From Chloroflexota bacterium (GTDB lineage Bacteria > Chloroflexota > Dehalococcoidia > Tepidiformales > Tepidiformaceae): 64,000 bases of DNA. The stretch is taken from NCBI GenBank assembly GCA_016191435.1, contig JACPOQ010000051.1, positions 240,577-304,576 on the forward strand, in the 5' to 3' direction. Numbering within the stretch: the stretch's first letter is position 1; each line of letters starts with the position of its first letter. The position numbers and the translations under genes were made by a program. Below, one piece after another: positions 56,388 through 64,000 of the stretch. The notes below the pieces were generated by a model. The model searched no databases. It saw nothing but the letters and a program-made list of their open reading frames with translations, and had not been told where the DNA came from.

Positions 56388-56945
56388 TTACGTGATCACA
56401 AGCGGGAGGCCCTGGCGGCACTCGGGGCAGTCCGCGGGCGTGTACGAAGCGATGTCCACGGTCAGGCAGGCGAAGAACGGGACCCCGAAATCGACCGTGC
56501 CGCCGCTGCGGTCGACGAGCACGCCAACGCCCGCGACCTCGGCCCCGCGCGCCCGCACGGCGTCGATCACATCGCGGATGCTGCCGCCGGTCGTGAGCAC
56601 GTCATCGACCACGAGCACGCGGTCGCCGGGGCCGATTTCGAAGCCGCGCTTGAACTCGCGGCCGGCGCCGTCATCCTTGCGCTCGGCGATGATGCTGCGA
56701 AGGCCAAGGTGGCGCGCCGTTTCGTAGCTGAGGATGATGCCGCCCGTCGTCGGTCCGGCGACGAGGTTCGTTTGCCCCCGGTAGTGGTCCGCGATCTGCT
56801 CGCTGAGCGCGCCCGTAAGGTCCGGCCACTGGAGGATGCGGAACTTCTCGACGTAGGTGCCGGCATGGCGGCCGCTGGCGAGCTGGAAGTGCCCGCGCAG
56901 GATGCCGCCGCGCGCCTGGAGCTGGGCTTCGAGGGAGTCGGTCAT
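56388..56945 (-). CDS. pyrE: orotate phosphoribosyltransferase
   Basis: GGILRGHFQLASGRHAGTYVEKFRILQWP...LVAGPTTGGIILSYETARHL...DRVLVVDDVLTTGGSIRDVIDAV. Confidence 0.95.
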   Translation of the reverse strand: MTDSLEAQLQARGGILRGHFQLASGRHAGTYVEKFRILQWPDLTGALSEQIADHYRGQTNLVAGPTTGGIILSYETARHLGLRSIIAERKDDGAGREFKRGFEIGPGDRVLVVDDVLTTGGSIRDVIDAVRARGAEVAGVGVLVDRSGGTVDFGVPFFACLTVDIASYTPADCPECRQGLPLVIT

Positions 56946-57083
56946 GGGAGGAGTGTATGGGCGAAGGGGCGTAGGGGCGCAGGGGCGTAACTGCGTAGGG
57001 AGCCGCTTGCGTGATGGGCACGGGTGCGTCACCCCCCGCACGCCGACACGCCGACACGCCGACACGCCGACACGCCGACACGC

Positions 57084-57320
57084 CTACTGCTGGTACCCCT
57101 CCACCACCTCCGGATCCCGGAAGGCGACGCTTTCCGGGTCCAGGCCGGCGCCGCGCGCGGCACGCCGCTGGCGCAGGTAATCCCAGTACTGGTCGAGTGC
57201 AACCTCGAGGTGGCGAAGCCGCAGGCGCTGGCTCTCATCGAGCGCGTGACCCTGCTCGTGCAGCGCCCGTTCCTCGTCGGCGAGCGTGCTAATGCGATGA
57301 AGCACCTGCGGGTCGTCCAT
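57084..57320 (-). CDS. DUF2630 family protein
   Basis: MDDPQVLHRISTLADEERALHEQGHALDESQRLRLRHLEVALDQYWDYLRQRRAARGAGLDPESVAFRDPEVVEGYQQ. Confidence 0.88.
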   Translation of the reverse strand: MDDPQVLHRISTLADEERALHEQGHALDESQRLRLRHLEVALDQYWDYLRQRRAARGAGLDPESVAFRDPEVVEGYQQ

Positions 57321-57442
57321 GGGCCCTCCGGTCCCGAGCGGTCGGGATCACTGTGACACTCGCGGTCGCGGGTTGGCAACAGGGGCGACCCGGAACCATG
57401 GCGCCGGTCGATCCGTCCCGCGCGGCTTTCGCACCAACGCAA

Positions 57443-57468
57443 AGGGAGGGCGCCTCGGCGCCCTCCCT
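57443..57468 (-). terminator. strong inverted repeat, probable terminator of MCP gene
   Basis: AGGGAGGGCGCC-TC-GGCGCCCTCCCT perfect 12-bp arms; minus-strand reading followed by TTTGC. Confidence 0.7.
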
Positions 57469-57559
57469 CTGCTTGCAGCAGCACCGCCCCGAACCCCGCG
57501 CCCCCACTCGGAACTCGGAACGACTCAGGACTCAGCACTCAGGACTCAGCACTTCCTCC

Positions 57560-59551
57560 CTACGCCGTCTTAAACCGCGCCGTCGCGCCTGCCAGCGCCT
57601 CCGCGAGGTTCTTCATCTGCGCGGCGGTTGCTGCCAGCTCTTCGGATTGCGCCGAAAGCTCCTCCGTCGAGGCCGAGACTTCCTCGGCCGAGGCCGAGGT
57701 CTGCTCGCTCGTGGCCGAGACCTGGAGGATGGCCTCGGTCACGCGGCTGGTGCCTTGCGCCATCTCGCCCGCGCCCTCGGCCGATTGCTCCGCGCTGGCC
57801 GCGATCGAGACGGCCGACGTCACGATTGCCTCGGCGCCCGCCGCCAGCCCCTGCACGTCGCTGGCGATGCGTTTCATCTGCACCGCCGATTCCTGCACGC
57901 TGCCAATGATCGAGCTGAGCGACGCGCCCGCCTGCGTCGTGATCTCGCGGCCGTGCTCCACGTCCTTCACGCCGATGGCCATGGCCTGTACGGCCTCCTG
58001 CGTCCCGGCCTGCACCTTCGCGATGAGCGCCGCGATCTCCTTCGTCGCGCCGCTGGAGCGCTCGGCGAGGTTGCGGACGTTCTCGGCCACGACGGCGAAG
58101 CCACGGCCCTGCTCGCCGGCACGGGCGGCTTCGATAGCCGCGTTCAACGCCAGCAGGTTGGTCTGCGATGCGATCTCGTCGATCGCCTTGACGATGTCGC
58201 CGATCTGCTGGCCGTATTCGCCCAGCTGGTTCACGGTCGCGCTGGCACGGTCCACTGCCGAGGCGATCGACTCCATGCTCGCAACCGCCTGCTGCACGGC
58301 CTTCTGGCCTTCGAGCGCGGCCTGCCGCGACTCCTCGGCCGATGTCGCTACCTCCTGCGAGGCGTTCGCCACGAGCCCGATGCGCTCGCCCATGGACGTG
58401 GCCTCCTGGCGGGAACCGCCGGCCGTGGCCGAGTTTTCCTGCGCCGCCGCCGCGAGCTCCTCGGAGCCGGCCGCGACCCGTTCGATTTCGCGCGCCGAAT
58501 CCTGCGAAAGGCTCGAAAGCGAGACCGCCGAGCGCGTCACCTCGTTGATGGCGGTGGCGATCTGGCCGGTAGCGGCCGCCATCTGGTCGCTCGCGTCCTG
58601 CAGCTGGCCCGATGCGCCGAGGATAGAGGCGGCGTTCCCGCGGACCTCGGTGACCATGCCGCTCAGGCTGCCGCGCGCTTCGTTATACGAGGCGATGGTC
58701 GCGACCATCTTGTCGAGGATGTCGTTCGTCGCGGCCGCCGCACGCCCGACTTCATCCTGGGTGAACCTGTCGATCTTCGGCGTTACCGGGGTGACGGCAA
58801 AGGTGAGGTCACCGCCGGCGAGCGCTTCCATGCCCGTCCGCAGGTTCGCCAGGCAGTTCTGCTGGATGCTCTCCAGCCGCGACACGACCGCGCGCGCCGC
58901 GCCCGAAATCGACCGCGCGAGGTAGATGCTGAGTGCCAGCCCGACCACCACTGCGAAGATGGTGATACCGATGAGGAGCGTCCGCGAGGAGGCCGCGGCA
59001 GCATCGGCAGCCTTCCGCGTCGCCTCCCCCGCGTCCAGGTTCGCGTTGATGACACCGTCCAGGGTCTTATTCATCTCCGTGATCTTCGGGGCGAGCAATG
59101 CGCCGGCGCTCGCCGCTCCCGCGATGTCGCCGCTCTCGAGCTGCTTGAAGAGGGCTTCGCGGTCGGCGATGACGGCCCCTACCTGCTTCTCGACCTCGGC
59201 CCAGGCCTTTTCGTCGGCTGCATTGATGAACGTCTTGCGATATTCCTTGAGCGCATCCTGGGCTTTGCCCATCTCCTCGCGGCCGAGGGCGATGCTGGCC
59301 GCGCGCTTCTGCGCGTCCTCGGCGTTCAGGATCGCCGACTGCTGCTCGCGGCCGCTCGCCACGACCCAGGCGAACGTCTGGTTCGCCCAGTGCGTCCCGA
59401 GCACGTTTTGCTGTTGCATGGCGTCAGCCCGGTTGGCCGCTGCATTCAATTCCTTCACACCGATGACCGCGACGATCGCCATCATCACGAGCAAGAGGCC
59501 GCTCAGCGTCATCAGCTTGGCCTGGAGGCCGAGATTGTTGAACCACGACAT
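57560..59551 (-). CDS. methyl-accepting chemotaxis protein
   Basis: N-terminal TM plus 4HB-like sensor; [58 protein letters not shown] signature. Confidence 0.97.
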   Translation of the reverse strand: MSWFNNLGLQAKLMTLSGLLLVMMAIVAVIGVKELNAAANRADAMQQQNVLGTHWANQTFAWVVASGREQQSAILNAEDAQKRAASIALGREEMGKAQDALKEYRKTFINAADEKAWAEVEKQVGAVIADREALFKQLESGDIAGAASAGALLAPKITEMNKTLDGVINANLDAGEATRKAADAAAASSRTLLIGITIFAVVVGLALSIYLARSISGAARAVVSRLESIQQNCLANLRTGMEALAGGDLTFAVTPVTPKIDRFTQDEVGRAAAATNDILDKMVATIASYNEARGSLSGMVTEVRGNAASILGASGQLQDASDQMAAATGQIATAINEVTRSAVSLSSLSQDSAREIERVAAGSEELAAAAQENSATAGGSRQEATSMGERIGLVANASQEVATSAEESRQAALEGQKAVQQAVASMESIASAVDRASATVNQLGEYGQQIGDIVKAIDEIASQTNLLALNAAIEAARAGEQGRGFAVVAENVRNLAERSSGATKEIAALIAKVQAGTQEAVQAMAIGVKDVEHGREITTQAGASLSSIIGSVQESAVQMKRIASDVQGLAAGAEAIVTSAVSIAASAEQSAEGAGEMAQGTSRVTEAILQVSATSEQTSASAEEVSASTEELSAQSEELAATAAQMKNLAEALAGATARFKTA

Positions 59552-59800
59552 GGATGTCCCCCTCGAACGCGTATTCCGCTCGCTAATGTTCGGATGGAGG
59601 TAAACCTGGCGTCATCGGGGTTCTCCCAACCTCGCACGTGAAGAAGCGCGAATGTAGCCTTCCGGAAACACATTCGGCGGCGAGAGCCGCTATCGTTGCC
59701 GTCGCGATGGCGGCGAGCCTGCGCCCGCGCTCTGCCGTGGAATCCGCATGCGGCATTAACCTTTTCGCGAGCCCCTGCGTTATTTCTGGTACACAGCCAG

Positions 59801-60436
59801 ATGGCTGCCTATCCTCGAAAGGAGGACGGTCGGCTCAGCAGGTTCTGCGCGGCCCAGGGGGCTGGTTTGACGCAATCGCCAGTAGACGAACTGGTGCCGG
59901 AGTTCGATGAGTTCGCCATCGTGGAAGCCGCCAGGCGCGGCCAGCCCGATGCCCTCTCCCGGCTCTACGAGCACTACTTCCCAAAAGTCTACCGATACGC
60001 CGCAAGCCGGCTCGCCCGCACGGAGGATGCCGAGGATGTAACGGAGGAGATTTTCCTTCGCATCATCCATTCCATCGGCGGCTTCTCGTGGCGTGGCCTC
60101 CCCTTCGGCGCCTGGGTGTTCCGCATCGCACACAACGAGGTTGTCTCGCACGTGCGCCGCGAAAAGACCCGAGGCGCGGCCACACAGCTCAACGAGTTCA
60201 TCCCCGACCCGACCCCGGACCACACGCTCGTCACCGAAATGGAACTGACGATGCAGACAGTCCGCAAGGCCACGGAGAGACTCCCCGAGGCGCAGCGCCA
60301 GGTTATCGCACTTCGCTTCGGCGCCGGACTTTCCGTCGCTGAAACGGCACAGGCCCTGGGCAAGACCGAAAACAACGTAAAAGTGCTCCAACACAAGGCG
60401 ATCGCGAAACTGCAGACCATGGTGAGCCGCGAGTGA
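59801..60436 (+). CDS. ECF-type sigma factor
   Basis: ARRGQPDALSRLYEHYFPKVYRYAASRLARTEDAEDVTEEIFLRII...RLPEAQRQVIALRFGAGLSVAETAQALGKTENNVKVLQHKAIAKL. Confidence 0.95.
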   Translation: MAAYPRKEDGRLSRFCAAQGAGLTQSPVDELVPEFDEFAIVEAARRGQPDALSRLYEHYFPKVYRYAASRLARTEDAEDVTEEIFLRIIHSIGGFSWRGLPFGAWVFRIAHNEVVSHVRREKTRGAATQLNEFIPDPTPDHTLVTEMELTMQTVRKATERLPEAQRQVIALRFGAGLSVAETAQALGKTENNVKVLQHKAIAKLQTMVSRE

Positions 60437-61449
60437 TGCGCCTCTTCGACCGCAAGCCCGGGCACGATGCCGCCATCTATGCCGAAGCCCAGTCGCTCAT
60501 CGACGACGGCCTCGATGTCGATTTCGTGCTCGACCTTTACCCGGAGGACGCCGAGTGGCTTGAGCCCCTCGCCCGGGCGTCGCTTGCCATCGAACGGGCC
60601 GCGGCCGCCGAGCAGCCGAGCTACTTCTTCGAAGCCTCGCTCAAGCAGAAATTCCTCGCCGCCGCCGTGGAGCGCAAGGCCGCGCCCCTGCCGGCGCCCA
60701 CCGTCCTCGCGCCCTCCACACCGTTCGCCGGCGTCCGCACTGCCCTCGCCGGCTCCGCGGTCGTTGGTGCGGCGGCCGCCATCGGCGCGATCACGCTCGG
60801 CATCGTGACCGCCGGCAATGCGACCCCCGGTGATTGGAACTACGCCTTCAAGCTCGCGAACGACCGCATCGACTACACCCTCTCCCGCGGCGACGAACGT
60901 ATCAACATCCAGCTCGGCCAGACCGAGGCGCGTGTCCGCGAAATTCAGGTCCTTTCCTCCAGCGGCAACGTCTCCGGCAGCGACATCCAGAAGCTCCAGC
61001 GCGAGGCCCAGCAGCTCGCGGAATTGGCGAAGAGCAACGAGCTCGACGACTTCCAGAAGGGCCGCCTCAAGGTCATCGGCGAGAAGAGCGCCTCCGTCCT
61101 GACGGATGTGAAGCAGAAAAACGCCGCCCTCGATCAACCGGTCGAAGACGCGATCACCGCCGTCAACGTCGCGGTCGCAGCCGGTGGCGCGGGCCCGATC
61201 AAGCCGCTCGATACGCCCACACCCACCGCGACCGCCACGCCCACCGCCGCCGAGCCGACCGCCACGCCCGACGCCACTGCCACCCCTGACGCGACCATCA
61301 CGCCCACTCCGGCCGGCACCGAAACACCCACCGGTACGGGCACTCCAACGGCAACTGCCACGGCCACACCCACCGTTGTAGCCAGCAGCACGGCGCCCGC
61401 CACGGCGGCCACATCCACCGCGTCGGAATCCCCAACACCAGGCCGGTAG
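60433..61449 (+). CDS. DUF5667-domain membrane protein (putative anti-sigma/partner)
   Basis: 4-bp overlap with sigma gene; TM FAGVRTALAGSAVVGAAAAIGAITLGIVTAG; NATPGDWNYAFKLANDRIDYTLS; Thr/Pro tail. Confidence 0.88.
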   Translation: MMRLFDRKPGHDAAIYAEAQSLIDDGLDVDFVLDLYPEDAEWLEPLARASLAIERAAAAEQPSYFFEASLKQKFLAAAVERKAAPLPAPTVLAPSTPFAGVRTALAGSAVVGAAAAIGAITLGIVTAGNATPGDWNYAFKLANDRIDYTLSRGDERINIQLGQTEARVREIQVLSSSGNVSGSDIQKLQREAQQLAELAKSNELDDFQKGRLKVIGEKSASVLTDVKQKNAALDQPVEDAITAVNVAVAAGGAGPIKPLDTPTPTATATPTAAEPTATPDATATPDATITPTPAGTETPTGTGTPTATATATPTVVASSTAPATAATSTASESPTPGR

Positions 61450-61740
61450 TGCGCCTGGCCCCCGGTGGCAGGGGTACCGCATAACCGGCGCCCTGCGCGC
61501 CCTGGGCGCGCGTTCCTTGCGGCGGCGCCCTGTCGCTCGCATCCGCCCTGCGACACGGTCGTTGTCCCATTTCGGCCGCTCGCCCACGCGGGCGATCCCG
61601 CTTGTCGCGCCTCCCATCTGCCTGGCGTCCGCCTCCCGACAGGCATCTGCCCCACGCCGCCTTCCCCACCCGTTTACCCCCGGCTTGCCCCAGCGCAGGC
61701 CATCCCCCTAGTCTCGTGGCACGCCCCTACGAGGTGATCG

Positions 61741-62241
61741 ATGCGACTATGGCTCGCCGCGGTGCCGGCGCTCCTCCTGTTCCTTCCGGCTTGCGGTGGC
61801 GATGACGGCAAACCCGCGACGCCCGTCGGAGGCGCCTCCGGCGCTCCCACGAACACGCCCGAACCAGTCCTCCCGACGCCGACGCCCGTCCCCCTGACCG
61901 GCATCGCGCTCACGATCGCCTCGGGCGGCAAGACATTCACACCGACCGTCGGCGAACTGACGCTGCTCCCGAAGACCGAGATCACCGCCGGCGGCCAGAA
62001 GCGCTCCGGCCCAACCCTCAAGGCGCTACTCGATTCGGTCTCCGCCGGCGCCAGCGGCACTGTCACCATCGAAGGGACGCGGCCGGACGGCAAGCGCAGC
62101 GCGCTCATCCGCTATCCCCTCGCCGATGTCGCGGAGAACACCGTCCTCGTCCTCGATGGGCAGGGGCACGTCAGCCTCTACAGCACCAAAATCCCCGAGG
62201 CGGAATGGCTGAGCGCTATCGTCAGCGTCGTGATCAACTAG
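61741..62241 (+). CDS. lipoprotein
   Basis: MRLWLAAVPALLLFLPACGGDDGK lipobox; ITAGGQKRSGPTLKALLDSVSAG. Confidence 0.85.
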   Translation: MRLWLAAVPALLLFLPACGGDDGKPATPVGGASGAPTNTPEPVLPTPTPVPLTGIALTIASGGKTFTPTVGELTLLPKTEITAGGQKRSGPTLKALLDSVSAGASGTVTIEGTRPDGKRSALIRYPLADVAENTVLVLDGQGHVSLYSTKIPEAEWLSAIVSVVIN

Positions 62242-62772
62242 CGCGGCCCAGCGGGCGAACTCGGCGAGCGCCTCGGGGGTGAAGCGGGCCGCGGCGCGCT
62301 CCCACTCGGCGGGCGTGCGGGGCGGGACGCCCTGCATCAGCAGCCCGCGCAGCTCGACTTCCGCGAGCGCATCGTCATCGGCGAGTTCGTCCGGGCCAAG
62401 CGCCGCCAGCACGCGGATCGTCGTAGCCAGCGCCCCGGCGTTCTCCTTGTGGGTGCCGGCGATCAGCCCCTCCAGCAGCCACCACGCGACCCCACGCAGG
62501 TCACGGGCGGCAACAGCGGGTGGCGGTGCGTCTCTCGGGGACTTCGCCGCCGGACGCCCCGTCCGCTCGCCGGCCTCGTCTGGGAACGCCTGAGTTACAT
62601 CTCGAGGCTCTCGGCGGGCCCGCGGCGCACGTGTCGCCGTACGCCGGTGCGGCGGGACATGCCCCTCGTCCCGGCGCGGGCGCGGCGGCGGCTTATGGTG
62701 CGGGCACTTGCCCAGATCCCACTGGCACGGCCGCCCGAGTTGCGTCGTCCGTCCACACTTCTCGCTCCCCAT
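62026..62772 (-). CDS. hypothetical protein with CxxxTxxGxPC-CxxH motif; possible terminase small-subunit-like (weak)
   Basis: MGSEKCGRTTQLGRPCQWDLGKCPHHKPP...RDLRGVAWWLLEGLIAGTHKENAGALATTIRVLAALGPDELADDDALAEVELRGLLMQGVPPRTPAEWERAAARF; the frame then runs ~215 nt antisense into 61741..62241. Confidence 0.55.
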   Translation of the reverse strand: MGSEKCGRTTQLGRPCQWDLGKCPHHKPPPRPRRDEGHVPPHRRTATRAPRARREPRDVTQAFPDEAGERTGRPAAKSPRDAPPPAVAARDLRGVAWWLLEGLIAGTHKENAGALATTIRVLAALGPDELADDDALAEVELRGLLMQGVPPRTPAEWERAAARFTPEALAEFARWAALVDHDADDSAQPFRLGDFGAVEADVPLPIEDEDGVLRDIGEGIADERAALAVRPRPFDGDSAAGAGGDRIE

Positions 62773-62923
62773 GGGCCAGTCTCGGCACGGCGGCGGCGCA
62801 GCCGGGAGTGGCGCGTGGCAGTGTGGCTTGGGCGTTGGCCGAGCGGTGCCACGCGAATCAAAGCCTCTCCGTACCCGGCGGCCGGATCGCCGCCGGAAGG
62901 CTCGCGATGGGGCCGGGCGCGAC

Positions 62924-62954
62924 ACGGAACCGCGCGCGTGAGCAAGCGGCCAAA
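62924..62954 (-). repeat. dispersed repeat copy F
   Basis: ACGGAACCGCGCGCGTGAGCAAGCGGCCAAA. Confidence 0.85.
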
Positions 62955-63282
62955 CGGTCGCAACCGCCCATGGCGTCCGCGGCTCTGACGCCGGGGCGGT
63001 AGGCCTGGGACGTTCGATGCGGTTCGAAACCTCAGACGCTCCCTACCAGCGCGATCGGGCCGGGCCCAATGTTGAGGGAAGGAACGCGCGTCACACTGGG
63101 TGCGAGCACCGGGCAGAAGACCGTCACGACAGTGGTGCTTTCACGCCCGGCTATCAGCCTGGTCGGGGGGCCATGCGGTCATGTTGCAGTGGTGACGCAC
63201 GAGTGCGATCCCGGTTAGCAGTCTACGCGATTCCCGGAGGCCCCTTGCTCGATGCTCGCCCACCCTCCTGAAGCAGTAAAGC

Positions 63283-64000
63283 GTGTCTTCTTGCATCACC
63301 GTCCGCGTCCTCCATCCCAACGCCGCCGGCATCGACATCGGTGCCAGCGAGCACTTCGTCGCCGTCCCGCCAGACCGTGACCCGCAGCCTATCCGCAATG
63401 GCCGCTGCCATGACGCCGCCACCATCGCCGCCGCCCTCCACGGCAACTGGCGCGCCGACCACCTCTTCCGGCTCCGGCAGGCAGTCGCTCTCTTCGATAC
63501 ATTCCAGCAGCACATCGCCGATTGCGATGCCGCCATCATCGCCTGCCTCCAGTCCTTCCCCTCGCGCGCTGACGGAGCCGCACCGCTCGTGAACCGCCCC
63601 ACCCGCAAGCGCGATCGCAAGTCCCGCCCCCAGGAGTTGCGCCCCGAGCTCTACCGCATTTGTGGCATCGACCTCACGGCCATCGATGGCCTCGATGACG
63701 CTACCGTCCTCACGCTCCTCTCCGAAATCGGTACGGACATGTCCCGCTGGCCCACACCCAAGCACTTCGCTGCCTGGCTGCGCCTTTGCCCGGCGCACGC
63801 CATCTCCGGCGGGAATGTGTTCAAGCGCCGCACCCGGCCCGCCGCCACCGCCAGCCGCGTCGCCGCCATGGGCCTGCATCGCAGCCAGTCGGCCCTCGGC
63901 GCCTTCTTCCGGCGCAAGAAAGCCCAACTCGGCACGGCCGAGGCCATCACCGCCACCGCCCACAAGCTCGCCCGCATCTTCTACGCCGTCCTCCGCGGCA
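63283..64000 (+). mobile_element. IS110-family transposase, internally deleted, runs off window edge
   Basis: GTG start; VSSCITVRVLHPNAAGIDIGASEHFVAVPPDRDPQPIR|NGRCHDAATIAAALHGNWRADHLFRLRQAVALFDTFQQHIADCDAAI...CGIDLTAIDGLDDATVLTLLSEIGTDMSRWPTPKHFAAWLRLCPAHAISGGNVFKRRTRP...SQSALGAFFRRKKAQLG...AHKLARIFYAVLRG; no in-frame stop to window end. Confidence 0.85.

Noticed and set aside
54878-56945. A distinct folate-pyrimidine biosynthetic system (folP, DinB, pyrE adjacency)
   Set aside because: Individually ordinary genes; adjacency alone is not evidence of a new pathway.
57353-59641. 762-aa + ORF opposite the MCP
   Set aside because: Antisense of a clear methyl-accepting chemotaxis protein.
59989-61617. 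542-aa minus ORF
   Set aside because: Antisense of the ECF sigma/DUF5667 operon; Gly/Arg low-complexity.

Overview
High-GC bacterial chromosomal window, probably Chloroflexota/Dehalococcoidia-like judging from gene content (inference, no taxonomic search possible). It carries about 60 supportable genes. Housekeeping and metabolic genes include tsaD, murJ, pyrE, folP, a methylenetetrahydrofolate reductase-like gene, a TIGR03960-type radical SAM gene, a tungstate-type ABC transporter (tupABC-like), acyl-CoA dehydrogenase, enoyl-CoA hydratase, a CaiB-type CoA transferase, two clpS paralogs, PP2C, PilZ, a response regulator, an MCP, and an ECF sigma/DUF5667 pair. There is a 1677-aa surface protein with a long 5' leader. 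Accessory content includes four toxin-antitoxin-like pairs (two PIN, two DUF433/DUF5615), a lone terminase large subunit-like gene, a 779-aa protein with an eCIS-effector-like N-terminal motif, an ORF6N gene, and an IS110-family transposase running off the right edge. Two edge genes are missing from the ORF track: a GH38 alpha-mannosidase (minus strand, 1..2593) and the IS110 transposase (63283..64000). Many long track ORFs are antisense shadows of real genes. The most unusual signals are: (1) intergenic micro-repeat families, often arranged as G-rich arm, short unique payload, C-rich arm, with canonical G-quadruplex motifs starting 1-9 nt after stop codons; (2) a dispersed ~30-bp repeat (TTTGGCCGCTTGCTNACGCGCGCGGTTCCG) whose direct copies bracket a toxin-antitoxin cassette and a 35-aa CxxC microprotein; (3) the eCIS-like effector; (4) several precisely decayed genes.
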